Source: Sanderia malayensis (Eukaryota; Cnidaria; Scyphozoa; Semaeostomeae; Pelagiidae). From it: a stretch of 64,000 bases of DNA. This document shows, one piece after another, positions 1-10,164 of the stretch. The notes below the pieces were generated by a model. That model was not told where the DNA came from. It saw nothing but the letters and a program-made list of their open reading frames with translations, and made no database searches. Location: contig RQOL01000658.1 of assembly GCA_013076295.1 (NCBI GenBank), positions 4,409,836 through 4,473,835 of the forward strand, in the 5' to 3' direction. The position numbers were made by a program, and so were the translations under genes. Each line of letters begins with the position of its first letter. Position 1 is the stretch's first letter.

Positions 1-938
1 CTGAATTTGAAAAGGCCAGGCCAACCAACGAGCAGGAAGAAGAGATGCAATTGCAGATTGCCCTTGCCATGAGCAGGGAAGAAGCAGAGAAGAAAAAACA
101 GATTGAAGTTGGAGATGAGACGAGATTAGAAATGGCGTTACAACAGAGTAGTCACAACAATGGACAACAAAAATTGGCACCGCCACCATCTACACTGCTT
201 GATTTGACCGCACCTGCACCACAAGGTGGCAATGAAACATCATTTGATACTTGGACATCTCCACCAACTGTTGCTTCTACTGCCCAACTTAGCCAACCTA
301 ACCCATGGTCAACCCACCAACAACCAGCTGTCCAGCAACAGGTTGCCAGTAATCCATCTTATTCAACTGATCCATGGTCATCAAACTCGGCACCCAAGGA
401 TCCCTTTGCAAACACACAGCCAAATCCGTGGGAAAGTACACCTGTGGCCCCTGCTGATCCATGGAATCCCACAGCTGTACCACCTTCAATCCAATCAAAT
501 CTTGCAGTACAGCCAAGCTCAAACATGTTTCAGTCTTCAAGCAATGGCTTTGACCCAAGAGCTGATAACACAGCGGATGTCTTAACTCCCAACCCATTTG
601 ACATGTCGTCTGTTGGTGGTGCTCTTCAAGATACCAATACTGATCAATTTCTTGGCACTAGCTCAAAGCTTGTCAATCTTGATGATATCGCAGGAACAAA
701 AGTGTCCGATGAGAAGTCATTGAATCCATTTGCAAGTACTATTGTACCGAAAACTACCAACCCCTTTGCTGCAGAAAAGCCGAAAGCCAAATCGATCAAT
801 GAACTTCGTTCAGAGCAAACTTCATTTGTATCAACTGCAGCACCCGATAGTTCATCTAATGTTCTTCTACCAAGTCCATTGATTCCACAAACCAGTAATG
901 TTCAAGCATCTGACACCTCTAACCCATTTCTCCTATAA
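1..938 (+). CDS. EPN: Epsin, C-terminal part (5' end lies outside the window)
   Basis: The reading frame is open from base 3 to the stop at 936-938, about 311 residues, and the ENTH domain must lie upstream. Visible in order: a ubiquitin-interacting motif near the start (EEEMQLQIALAMSREEAEK) and a second, weaker one (DETRLEMALQQS); a clathrin-box-like LLDLT; a stretch with DPW, NPW and DPF motifs (DPWSSN, NPWEST, DPWNPT, DPFANT) of the kind that bind the AP-2 alpha ear; a second clathrin-box-like LVNLDD; and four NPF motifs, the last just before the C-terminus (NPFLL), which bind EH domains (Eps15, intersectin). This order is that of epsins, clathrin adaptors that bring ubiquitinated cargo into coated pits at the plasma membrane. 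Which vertebrate paralogue it matches cannot be decided. Shorter open frames in the other phases here are shadows. Confidence 0.93.
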   Translation, partial: EFEKARPTNEQEEEMQLQIALAMSREEAEKKKQIEVGDETRLEMALQQSSHNNGQQKLAPPPSTLLDLTAPAPQGGNETSFDTWTSPPTVASTAQLSQPNPWSTHQQPAVQQQVASNPSYSTDPWSSNSAPKDPFANTQPNPWESTPVAPADPWNPTAVPPSIQSNLAVQPSSNMFQSSSNGFDPRADNTADVLTPNPFDMSSVGGALQDTNTDQFLGTSSKLVNLDDIAGTKVSDEKSLNPFASTIVPKTTNPFAAEKPKAKSINELRSEQTSFVSTAAPDSSSNVLLPSPLIPQTSNVQASDTSNPFLL

Positions 939-2370
939 ATTTGAACTCAAAACTTATCAAGTCACACACTCATCTTGTGATATAAATACTGCTAATTATC
1001 AATGGACCATGTTGATTTCCATCTGGACTTACGGTGGATGAGTGCAATTTTATTAAGCATATATCGTATTATATCCGCATTAACAAAACTACTATTTTGT
1101 TAATTTGTTGGTTTATTCTTTTGCCTGTTAAAGTATTTACCAAAACAATGGCACAATATCTATGTTAAGGAAAAGTGGAGTACATTTAATTGTCAACGGA
1201 TCAGCTGTCATAATAACAAGTTTAATCAAAGGAATAATTTTTTTGCAATTTTTTATTGTAACTTCTTGGTTTATGAGACCATTTTGCTTTGATGTGAGGC
1301 AAATGATAAGGTATATACAGTTAGCTGGGCCTTTGCACTTATGGCGTTATAGAATTTCCTGTAAGTTTATTTCGACTCTTATTATCAATTGTCCTTTAAT
1401 AACTGTTTAAAATAGATGATATTCTTAAGCAGCTCAGCGCTCTATTTTATTGAATTTGTTCTTTTGAAACTTGACGTCAATGGTGGCCTCGTTTTCGACA
1501 ACTCAAATCAAACCAATGAAATCAAACTCTCGAAATGCGAAATGTGCGGGAGATTTGGAAAGTTGGCCTAACCTAAAGAGTTGTTTGAATGAGAACTTCG
1601 ACTAAAAAGAGAACACAGGTAATTTAGTATACACGAATCCTAAATATTTTGTTTCCTCGTTTGAATCTTCTTTTGAATTACATGCGAAACATCCACATAC
1701 AAGTCAAGCTGGTTCAACTATCAACTATCCTGCTCCAAATGCAGTTGTAACTAAATAATTAATGACAGCCATTAATTTTGATTGACTGACTTGTTTTAGA
1801 TTTTTCATTACTTTATATAACGGGCCAAGCCCGAAACGTTGTATCAATGAACTGATTTTTATTCGTGAAATTGTTTTGTTACATTAATTGATTGATTTGT
1901 GGTGTCGTAGTGTCCGTCTTTTGGAAGCAGTTAGTAGAAAGGTTAGATTTGATTAGATTAGATTTGATTAAAATCTGTTAGAAATGCTAAAATTGTTCTA
2001 CACATGATTTTTGAAGATCATTTACATCAAAATTCTTTATTTTGGTATATTCAGCCACATTTATAATTTGAACTCATTTCGCAAAATTCATTTTTTGTTG
2101 GGTCTCTTCGAGTTTTCGACCAAACGTACAAGAAGCTTGGGTGAAATTTTCATAAGAGTTGGGCAAAACATATATAACAGCTGGGCAAAACATCCATAAG
2201 GGTTCGGCAAATAGTCTAAAGCGGTTGGGCGAATCGTCTTTAGAGGTTGGGCGAAATGGTGGTTGGGCGAATGATCGAAAAAGCCTTTGTTTCACCCACC
2301 ACAATCTCACCAATAATATAATTACTTTCATTGTTGTTATAAGCAGGGACACATTGTTGCTATTTGCAAG
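939..2370. other. Epsin 3' UTR and intergenic DNA up to HAUS2
   Basis: AT-rich DNA with no coding exon that I can support. It begins with the presumed epsin 3' UTR. Around 1803-1845 is a short palindromic core, CGGGCCAAGCCCG, that recurs in altered form near 16076 inside a foldback element. The region ends in a degenerate tandem repeat just before the HAUS2 start. Confidence 0.6.
2158..2275 (+). repeat. Degenerate short tandem repeat (TTGGGCGAA-like)
   Basis: Six or so imperfect copies of a 20-27-bp unit built around GTTGGGC(A/G)AA occur in a row about 100 bp upstream of the HAUS2 ATG. They could be promoter-proximal, but nothing further can be said. Confidence 0.5.
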
Positions 2371-5300
2371 ATGGCTTCAAATCCATGGTCTACAAGCTAC
2401 GCAACTGTTGGAAATCTGAGAAAAGTGCTAAAGGTAGCTGAAAACAACGAAATATATCAGATTTTGCAGATCAATGCTGCCAACTCTAATATTGGTGGTG
2501 ATAGTTATGGAAATCCTAAAGAAAAGGCAAGATTATTTTTTCAGCAGCCACTTAATATTCAGGGATGCCAGCATCTGGGCTGGGGTACTTCTGGAAAATC
2601 TTTTTTATTTTGTCTTCCTTGCCCCCTTAAGAAAAGGCAGGAGGAGTGCTTGAATTGAACCCCCCCCCCACCCACACCCCATCTCCGGCATCCTTGTTAA
2701 TACTTTGTGTTCTGGTGTCATTAAAGCCAGGCTTGCAACTATCGACAGGGCTAGTTGCTAAGAATATATTTTATACTTATTAGTTGTGTTCTTGCACAAT
2801 GATGGAAAGCATCAAAACAAAAGAAAAATGACAATAGTGCAGTGAAAAATAGAAGTGATACTTTCAAGACCAACTTACACAATCTACAAGCACATCCTAT
2901 TATTAAACCATACCTATTATTTCTTTTAAAACAGAATGCTGAGAGGTCAATGAACAGTGAGCTGTCTCAATTAGGCAGAACAAAATCTCTGAATCAAATC
3001 AAACTACTTAAAGAGATTTCCAAGTTGAATGAACAACTCTGCGAGGTATCCCTAATGTTTCTGCACTCAGAAGTCTTTGGTCTTAGATTTAGCTATTTTT
3101 TACATTTCCATGTGATTGTTAAGCTTAATTAAACTTTGCTGAAATGTTATTTTTCTTTTAATGTGATATTTGCATTTTTATAAGTTCCAGGATGAAAGAG
3201 AAAAGAATAAAGCATTAAATTCCACAGCTGATCTCACCGATATTACATCGTTGAGTAAGTATGACAGTATAAGAGTAATAAATTATTGATTTATATAGCA
3301 GGTTTCATAATTAAAGCAAATATCAATGGTTCCTTATATGGGGCTCAATGTGACAACACTTTATTGTATCATTGCTGCTTTTTTATGTTGCAGACTCAAT
3401 TTTGTTGAAATTGGAAGACCTTTGTGTACACTTGCAAGATCTTATAAATAACAAAGACAACATTGTTTTTCGTTTGAGAGAAGCATATTCTGATCACTTG
3501 ACTGTTGATGCAGAATATCACAGGTATTTTCATAATACACTTTCATACATTTTGAGTTTTTATTCAAATGCTGTAATAGAGTTTGTCACTGTCTAGGGCC
3601 CATCTGAAGCTATTTTTGCATCCAAAGTAAGCAAACAAATATATCATATCCCATCCCTGCAATATTCTCAGATTGCAAAGTATTCCTCACCAGATGAAAG
3701 GAGACATAAAGAACTGTCTGGTGACGTATTTTTACAGTTGAGTTTTGACATGCAGCACAAGTTTTTAGTTTTGTATTTTATTTGAATTTGCTTGTAAAGT
3801 TTCCCAGTGTTGCTGTTACTAAAATTAAAATCCAGACAAATTCATCCTGGATCAAATCAAAAGTGATTGTGTTAGCCTTTCCCATTCACAATCAGTTAAG
3901 AATGAATAAAATTATTTTTTTGTTACTATAAATGAGGTTGTGGGCTGTCCATGGCGGTACTGCAATACCAGGACAACCCGTGTCTGGGGTGAAGCAAGCT
4001 TCAGACCCACAGACCAATTCCAAAAATCAGTTTAATATTTGAGCACCCTTGGGTGCATATCAGATATTAAGCTGATAAGAACAGATACTTTTTTTTTTTT
4101 TTTTTTTTTTTCCCTTTTATATTATTTGGAGGTGCCCCCTGATAAGCAGTAGGTACACCTCCAGCCCTCCATAGACATGGCAAGGGCGATAGATACAAAA
4201 ATCAGATTACTTACATGAATACATTAAATCAACGGAAATCGGGTTAATAACATGGATATGTATAACCTTTAATTTTACAAATATATTATATATTCAAATG
4301 GAGTTGGTCATTTTCAACATGTGCTAAAATATTGTTTACTAAGAATTTGCTAAGAGTTTTGCCGCCGTCAATGGAGGCTGTGTTAAAAGCTATTGTTATC
4401 CTTTCTTTTAAAGCTTGACGAATGCGGTATATTACGGCTTTACTATTATAGTGTTTGTGTTCGTATACCATTTTACATCTGGAAGTCCATAAGTGGTAGC
4501 AAATAAGTTTAATTAAGTATAATAATAAAGGAGCGTTCTTGTTAATAACATAAGAAGGAAGCATGCGCAGAAGAACTATCTCAGAATTGAGGTCAAAAGC
4601 GTCACTGGTTAAACATTGGAAAATGGTCTTAAAGTTGATCCAAGTTTCGATGGCAACAGGGCATTCAAGAAAAACATGGTCGATAGTCTCCGGATCTTTA
4701 CAGCGTCTACAGAGTCCATCTGTTTTACAGCCCCATGACTTGAGGTGATATAGCGTTTTGAGAACGCGGTGAGTAATTTTCCATGCGACGTCATTCTCAT
4801 AACCCGAGGATAGTCCGTAGAGAGTCGAAGACCACACAGACTTCCACGGAATGGAACGAGAGAAAAGGATTATCTCCCAAAGCTCTTCGGAGCGAGGCAC
4901 TAACAGCAGCGAAGTTAGTATCAGTTGATACATTCTGCTAACGGTGTAACCCGTAGAGAACATGTCCACAATGTTTGAACCGTATTTGTTTACAAGGGAA
5001 AGCAAAGTGTCGTATTGGGCAGGCCGGTAAAGGGAATTGGGAATAGTATTACTTCTAAGGAAAGACCACGAGGAGCTATATTTGGAGAGACTGCGTCCAA
5101 TCCAATAGCGAGCTAGAAAGATCCATTTTGGGGTGGCACTAGGATTGCAAATTGCAGAGATACAGCGAATAAGAAGTGCTTGGCTCTTATATCGTAAGTT
5201 TAACAATCCAAGACCACCACTATTTCGTGGTAGAAAAATGACTTCACGCTTGACTAGCTCATTTTTAGAAGACCACAGAAAGCTGAATATTATGGAATGG

Positions 5301-8300
5301 ATGCGAGATAAGATGTCACTTGGTATCATGTAAACTGTAGAAAGAAAGATCAAACCGGAGAGACCGAGAGAGTTGATGATCATAACCTTGCCATAGAGGG
5401 AGAGAGCGCGACTTGACCATAAGTTAAGTCGTTTCTCAAGTTGGTTGGCTCGTTTTTCGAATGCACTGCGGATTGAAGAAAGTGATCCAAATGGGGCACC
5501 TAAAATTTCTATAGAATCTAATGACCAGTGTAAACTGGGGACACAGTTGGAAATGCAACCTTTGTATCTTCCACACCAAATGGCCTCAGATTTACCTTTG
5601 TTGAAATTAACTTTAGAACCTGAGCCTAGTTCGAATAAGTGGACTGCAGAGAAGGCTTCTTTAATGGACTCTTCATTAGTTGCGAAAAGTGTGGTATCGT
5701 CAGCAAATTGACTAATCTTGACTGTGGCAAGGGTGCCAGGAAGGGCAAAGCCAGTTATCTTGTTGTTATTTCGGATGGCGTTGCCTAGTGTTTCAGCTAC
5801 AAGGCAATACAGAAGGGGGGATAGTGGGCAACCCTGGCGGACCCCACGATGAAGAAGAAATCGTCGAGAAGAAAATCCATTGTTTAGAACGGAAGAAGAA
5901 ACCTGGTTATATAGAGTTTTAACAAAACCTAAAAAGGCAGGACCAAAATTCATGGCAGTCATGACTTCATGTAGAAAGTTCCAGTCTACTCTATCAAAGG
6001 CTTTCTCTTGATCGACTTTAATCAGTGCCAAGGGAGTATTTTTTTGTTCTGCAAGAGATATAGAATCTCTGATAAGGATTAAATTATCGAATATACTTCT
6101 GCCGGGAACAGAAGATGTTTGGTCTTCGCTGAGAACGGAAGAGAGTAACACTTTGAGACGGTTGGTAAGAGTCTTTGTACCGATCTTGTAGTCGACATTA
6201 AGAAGAGAAATTGGACGCCAGTTTTTGAGGTCTTGTTTGTCGCCTTTCTTGAAGATGAGAGAGATCATCGCCAGACGCATGGATTCAGGCAGAAGGCCGG
6301 AAAAAAGCGAATAATTTAAAACATCAACAAGGTCTGATCCTAATAAAGCCCAAAAATGTTGGTAGAATTCTGCGGGGAGGCCGTCAGATCCAGGGGATTT
6401 GTGCATTTTCATGGAATTCAAAGAAGTAAGGCAAGATTCAAAGTCTAACGGATTTTCTAAAGACTCCTTTTCTTCTGAAGTGAGGCGCTTACTAATTAGA
6501 GATAGAAGAGACGACTGTGCGGCTGGATCTGGTGACGCAGCCGTGTACAGTTTCTCATAGAATTTTGCGGATTCTTCGAGAATTTCTGAGGGCGAGTGTA
6601 CGATTTTATGTTCTACCTTTAGTGAGGGGATAGTTTTGGCACTCTGCCGGGAGTTTTCGAGGCTAAAGAAGTATTTTGATGGTTTTTCGAAATCATTGTG
6701 AAAAATTTCTTTGGAGCGAATCATTACTCCTTGGATTGCGGCATTATGCAGATCTGTCAGAGCAGACTTGTACTCTTCAATCATGGTACGGTTATTTTCT
6801 GTGGGCTTTAGAGAGCATAAGTGCTGGAGCTTTTGCTCTAGAAAGAATCTTCGTGCATGTCGTTCACGTGCCAGACGTTTGGAGAAGGTTATAGAAATAT
6901 GTTTGATTTTCTTTTTGCCCATGTCCCACCAGACATTTAGGTCACGGAAATCGAGTTTTCGAAGCTGCCAATGCGACCAGAAGGTTTTGATTTTTTCTTC
7001 AAAGTCGGGATTTGATAGAAGGGATGTGTTAAACTTCCAAATTCCGGGTCCTCTCTTGGGAGAGTTAGGGAGGCGAAACGAAATGCACGGTGCGTCATGA
7101 TCAGAGTACGGAAAAAATATGATCTGCGAATGCGAACAATTGGTGAAGATACTGTCTGACACATAGAATTTATCTAATCGACAAGAAACATTGCCTGCAG
7201 GGTTTGTCCAAGTAAAATTCCTTGTAGAGGGGTTTAGGTGCCGAAATACATCTTTTAGGTTAAGGGATAGATTCAAATGCTGAAGTGCTCTCAAGGCAGT
7301 GATGGCGAGATCGGAGTCACCGCCGTTTTTATCCAGGAAAGAATCTTCAATTGAGTTGAAATCACCGCCAAAGACTGTGGGTATACCTCCTTTAAGGATA
7401 GAGTGAAGGGAATTAAAAAATTCCTCTCTTGCAGAGACGTGGTTGGGAGCATAGACATTACAAAACTGGATGCAAGTATTATCAAAATCGCAAAGTATAT
7501 TTAAAAAACGACCAGAAACATCATTGATTTGTGAGATCACAGAAAAGTTGAGGTTCTTGGAAAAGAGGGTACAGACGCCAGCAGAATGATTGCTACCTGG
7601 AGACAAGAAGACTTGCCCATCCCAATCTGATTTGAGAAGAGCGAGCTCAGAGGAAGAAAGATGCGTTTCCTGCATAAAGATAACATCCATTTTTTGATTT
7701 TTGACCCACTGAAGAATTGTTTGGCGCTTCTGGAAGTCTTTAAGACCATGGGTGTTAATAGTTAGACATTTCAGATCCATTTTGATAGCAGAGAAAAGTT
7801 GTAAAATGAGGGCAAAACAAAAAATATTAAAAACAACTACTTTTCGAAGCTAGGTGTGATTTTACTTACAAGAGAGTTGTCTGGGTTCTTCCTTTGTGTC
7901 TTCCGTTGTCTTCCTTCTTCTGGTTTTTTGCGGTCTTTTCTGGTGGCTTCTCTAATGCTGCTGACTGTGGATGAACTAGAGGAGGAACTTAGGGGGCGTT
8001 TGGAAGAGACGCTTCCGTCGGATAGGCTTCCAAGATCGTTTTCTGTTGGGATGTCTAGCTTTGTTTTCTTCTTTAAATGGTGTGATTTAGTTATGGCAGG
8101 TATCTTTTTGGAGGATGAGTTGATGACCGGAGGGGATATGCGTACTAAGGAAGCGGAGGACTGTTCATGTGTCGAAGGAGCTGGTGCTTCGGGGGCGGAA
8201 AGTGTGGAAAGCTTGAGCGGAGGTTGAAGTGAATCAGGGAGAGGATTGCTGAAGGGGAGCGGTAAGGGTTGAGAGTCAATGGCTTCTGGAGTTTCGTCCT

Positions 8301-10164
8301 CTGACTCCGGTACTGTGTCAGACTCTTCTTCCGAGGGTTCGTCATCGTTGCGCACCTGAGAACACCACTCAGGGCACGACGTAATCGTGTGATCCGTCGA
8401 TGAACAAATCGAGCACCTGGGAGGTTCAGGGCAGCTTGATATGTTGTGGCCTGTTTCCTCGCAATTGAAGCAACGAGATTTGTTACACTGGTTGGCTTCG
8501 TGCCCAGGCTCATTGCATCTGCGGCATGTTGACAGCTGGCCTTGATATCGGACGAAGAAAGATTCACTGCCAAAGTGGAGAAAAGACGGCACTCTGGCCT
8601 GCAGTTTCATTCTGAAGTGCCTGATGCCATTTTCGACTTCAGGCATTTCGGCGTGATGGCCTCTGCGATGGCTTAGTACAACACCAAACTTCGAGAGTTT
8701 TCTAACCAGTGCATCGTCATGTAGTTCAAAGGGGACGTTGTAAACGTTAATAAATGTGATGTCCTGTTCTGGGTCAAAGATTGCCAGGGAATGCCCGCTG
8801 CTTACCTTTAAAAAGGCGAATTTAAGAACTTCCTTTTTCTCTTCGCTTGACTTTACTGTGAGGATGATGTCTCCTGCAGTGTTTTTCCCCAATGACACGG
8901 GGGTCAGGTTAAAAATTTCACGACAATAATCGTACACCTCTTTTGGGTCGACTTTGCATCCCGTAGGGATTCGCAGACGGATGGATGTAGGTCTTTTTAG
9001 TCTCGAGAAAGATCCGTTGATAGGTCTGTCAATCGACGATCCGTTATTAATGCCTTTTGAAACGGCAGCGGCGTACATCGTGATTCGATAACAAAGTTAC
9101 AGTAAACTTTTAACAACAAAGGCGAACTTTGGACTTCCAACAATTTGTACTGATCTTTGGACCTATATAACAATAGGCGAACTTCTCAGTTTCCGGTTTG
9201 AGTAAAAACGGGTAGAACTTAGCCAAAAGGCCGAGAAGCGATAACGAGGTAGGGTTTCTTATCGACCGGTTGAAGCAAGAGTGACCGGTCGCACGTGGGA
9301 TGTGTTAGTGAGAGCGCATGCGTATGATAATTTAATCAACTCTGTCTAATTCGATTCGAAAACCCTGGGAAGCGTGAAAATGTTCGAATTACATGTTAAA
9401 GTTCAAATTATAGATGTTTGTTTTTAAGAGTTGGTTCATTAGTGATCCATGAAGGGACGGAGAATTTCGTTCGAATTAGATAGAGTTTGTGGAGTTGAGG
9501 CTGACGTCGTTAAAAATGTGACTTTCAATGACGCCATTTTGACACGTTTTGAGTTAGAAATATCGACATATCTTGGCTTATGCTATAGGTTTCCAAATTA
9601 CCCTACTAAACAGTGCTCAATTAGTCCTTTCCAATGATGTGCTGGAATTTTAGTTTTTTTGTGATTACATGCTGGACAAAAACTTCCCAGATGGAAACGC
9701 GATTAGTTAGGCAGGCTGTATATATTATTATTAGATACGTTATGCTATTCATCATAAACGTTTTATTTCTCTTACAGAGACATGAGTGAATGTTTTCAAT
9801 TGACAGCAGTCCAACTGGGACAGCTAAACTCGTCTTTGGAAAGAACATCACGGATCAGCACGTTTTCACTTGATGATTCAAACCTTGTAAGTAGCTGAAA
9901 GAAAAACAGTGTAGTTTTGTTGTAGAGCTACATTTCTATATATAAATTTCTCTGTGCAGCTCAACCTCGATAATAAGTCGATGATATACATGGACAGTAA
10001 CGTGTGTAATTTTCAAGCTAATATAATTAATTAGACTGTGTTTTTTCATACAGAATTCAACGTGTAAAAATATGGCATCGATGCTAGCTGATGAGCAATG
10101 TTATTACCAAGCAGTTGACGAATGCAGAACATTGATGAGAACGAGGCTCAGAAAACAAAGATGA
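2371..10164 (+). CDS. HAUS2: HAUS augmin-like complex subunit 2 (six exons)
   Basis: Exons 2371-2433, 2935-3045, 3191-3254, 3394-3523, 9778-9886 and 10054-10164 join in phase to give 195 codons ending in TGA (human HAUS2 is about 235 aa). The N-terminus MASNPWSTS resembles the ASNPW/AANPW start of HAUS2, and the middle has the family's conserved 'EAxYHR' type signature as DAEYHR. The rest is mostly predicted coiled coil with a basic C-terminus (RLRKQR). HAUS2 is part of the eight-subunit augmin complex, which recruits gamma-tubulin ring complex to spindle microtubules for branching nucleation. The first donor (AAG|GTAGCT) is weak, so exon 1 is the least certain. Intron 4 (3524-9777) is large because it holds a U2 snRNA gene with a LINE in it. 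An AATAAA lies at 10502-10507. The assignment is from remembered family features. Confidence 0.75.
3941..4088 (-). pseudogene. RNU2: U2 snRNA gene, 3' part (interrupted by LINE)
   Basis: Read on the minus strand this matches U2 from about nucleotide 36 to the 3' end: GTATCTGTTCTTATCAG at the start, the stem-II region, the Sm site GATTTTTGG (about 4021-4029), and the terminal stem-loop with CCTGGTATTGCAGTACC. The 5' 25 nucleotides are found 5.1 kb away at 9218-9242 on the same strand, and the stretch between is a LINE. Nucleotides about 26-35, including the start of the branch-point pairing region, are missing at the junction. The copy cannot make a normal U2. Confidence 0.93.
4286..7780 (-). 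CDS. LINE ORF2: AP-endonuclease / reverse transcriptase
   Basis: A 1,164-codon uninterrupted frame. Residues about 1-235 form an APE-type endonuclease, with TINTHG (N9), QETH (E38), GGDFN (D140, N142) and SDH (227-228), which would nick the target DNA. The reverse transcriptase follows: SPGSDGLPAEFY (about 462-473), NWRPISLLN (520-528), a VDQEKAFDRVDW block with its catalytic aspartate, RQGCPLSPLLY, and the catalytic FADD box (692-695). Near the C-terminus is a CCHC-type cluster (CRRCKDPETIDHVFLEC). It performs target-primed reverse transcription. The ATG at 7780 is taken as start because the endonuclease domain begins directly after it. The intact catalytic residues suggest a recently active copy. 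Confidence 0.95.
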   Translation of the reverse strand: MDLKCLTINTHGLKDFQKRQTILQWVKNQKMDVIFMQETHLSSSELALLKSDWDGQVFLSPGSNHSAGVCTLFSKNLNFSVISQINDVSGRFLNILCDFDNTCIQFCNVYAPNHVSAREEFFNSLHSILKGGIPTVFGGDFNSIEDSFLDKNGGDSDLAITALRALQHLNLSLNLKDVFRHLNPSTRNFTWTNPAGNVSCRLDKFYVSDSIFTNCSHSQIIFFPYSDHDAPCISFRLPNSPKRGPGIWKFNTSLLSNPDFEEKIKTFWSHWQLRKLDFRDLNVWWDMGKKKIKHISITFSKRLARERHARRFFLEQKLQHLCSLKPTENNRTMIEEYKSALTDLHNAAIQGVMIRSKEIFHNDFEKPSKYFFSLENSRQSAKTIPSLKVEHKIVHSPSEILEESAKFYEKLYTAASPDPAAQSSLLSLISKRLTSEEKESLENPLDFESCLTSLNSMKMHKSPGSDGLPAEFYQHFWALLGSDLVDVLNYSLFSGLLPESMRLAMISLIFKKGDKQDLKNWRPISLLNVDYKIGTKTLTNRLKVLLSSVLSEDQTSSVPGRSIFDNLILIRDSISLAEQKNTPLALIKVDQEKAFDRVDWNFLHEVMTAMNFGPAFLGFVKTLYNQVSSSVLNNGFSSRRFLLHRGVRQGCPLSPLLYCLVAETLGNAIRNNNKITGFALPGTLATVKISQFADDTTLFATNEESIKEAFSAVHLFELGSGSKVNFNKGKSEAIWCGRYKGCISNCVPSLHWSLDSIEILGAPFGSLSSIRSAFEKRANQLEKRLNLWSSRALSLYGKVMIINSLGLSGLIFLSTVYMIPSDILSRIHSIIFSFLWSSKNELVKREVIFLPRNSGGLGLLNLRYKSQALLIRCISAICNPSATPKWIFLARYWIGRSLSKYSSSWSFLRSNTIPNSLYRPAQYDTLLSLVNKYGSNIVDMFSTGYTVSRMYQLILTSLLLVPRSEELWEIILFSRSIPWKSVWSSTLYGLSSGYENDVAWKITHRVLKTLYHLKSWGCKTDGLCRRCKDPETIDHVFLECPVAIETWINFKTIFQCLTSDAFDLNSEIVLLRMLPSYVINKNAPLLLYLIKLICYHLWTSRCKMVYEHKHYNSKAVIYRIRQALKERITIAFNTASIDGGKTLSKFLVNNILAHVENDQLHLNI
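7837..9078 (-). CDS. LINE ORF1: RNA-binding protein with three zinc knuckles
   Basis: A 413-codon frame located 5' of ORF2 and separated from it by 56 bp. The middle shows an RRM-like pattern (TFINVYNVPFELHDDALV), followed by three CCHC knuckles: CRRCNEPGHEANQC, CFNCEETGHNISSC and CSICSSTDHTITSC. The C-terminal third is low-complexity, with acidic, Pro/Ser-rich and then Lys/Arg-rich parts. ORF1 proteins of this clade coat the LINE RNA and help bring the particle to its target. The plus-strand open frame at 7856-8227 is its antisense shadow. Confidence 0.92.
   Translation of the reverse strand: MYAAAVSKGINNGSSIDRPINGSFSRLKRPTSIRLRIPTGCKVDPKEVYDYCREIFNLTPVSLGKNTAGDIILTVKSSEEKKEVLKFAFLKVSSGHSLAIFDPEQDITFINVYNVPFELHDDALVRKLSKFGVVLSHRRGHHAEMPEVENGIRHFRMKLQARVPSFLHFGSESFFVRYQGQLSTCRRCNEPGHEANQCNKSRCFNCEETGHNISSCPEPPRCSICSSTDHTITSCPEWCSQVRNDDEPSEEESDTVPESEDETPEAIDSQPLPLPFSNPLPDSLQPPLKLSTLSAPEAPAPSTHEQSSASLVRISPPVINSSSKKIPAITKSHHLKKKTKLDIPTENDLGSLSDGSVSSKRPLSSSSSSSTVSSIREATRKDRKKPEEGRQRKTQRKNPDNSLVSKITPSFEK
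9218..9242 (-). pseudogene. RNU2: U2 snRNA gene, 5' end (first 25 nt)
   Basis: On the minus strand the 25 bases read ATCGCTTCTCGGCCTTTTGG and then CTAAG, identical to the start of animal U2 snRNA, after which the sequence turns into the LINE leader. Bases 9243-9340 would hold the old U2 promoter; I cannot point to a defined PSE. Confidence 0.93.
9334..9503. repeat. Dispersed repeat, copy 1 (related to 55148-55332)
   Basis: A stretch beginning ATCAACTCTGTCTAATT and containing ACCCTGGG, AAAATGTTCGAA, TCGTTCGAATTAGATAG and AGAGTTTG recurs in the same order at 55148-55332. Inverted-repeat pieces (AACTCTGTCTAATT against AATTAGATAGAGTT) show it is a MITE-like foldback family. Confidence 0.7.

Larger units (their letters stand above)
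4089..9217 (-). mobile_element. Tx1-clade, Keno-like LINE inserted in a U2 snRNA gene
   Basis: A non-LTR retrotransposon about 5.13 kb long on the minus strand. Order: a 5' leader of about 139 bp (9217 to 9079), ORF1, a 56-bp gap, ORF2, a 3' UTR of about 175 bp, and a run of 23 A residues (T run at 4089-4111 on the plus strand). Its 5' end abuts U2 nucleotide 25 and its poly-A tail abuts U2 nucleotide about 36, in the same orientation as U2. Tx1-clade LINEs are known for site-specific families, and the Keno family targets U2 snRNA genes, so both the proteins and the target fit. Both ORFs are open and full length, which suggests a recent insertion. No target duplication is seen; about 10 bp of U2 are missing. 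Confidence 0.92.

Noticed and set aside
1162..1410. Open frame of 82 codons downstream of epsin
   Set aside because: No similarity to anything recognised and no splice or domain support; probably chance in the 3' flank.
4563..8227. Plus-strand open frames across 4.5-8.2 kb
   Set aside because: They are antisense shadows of LINE ORF2 and ORF1, with no domain content of their own.
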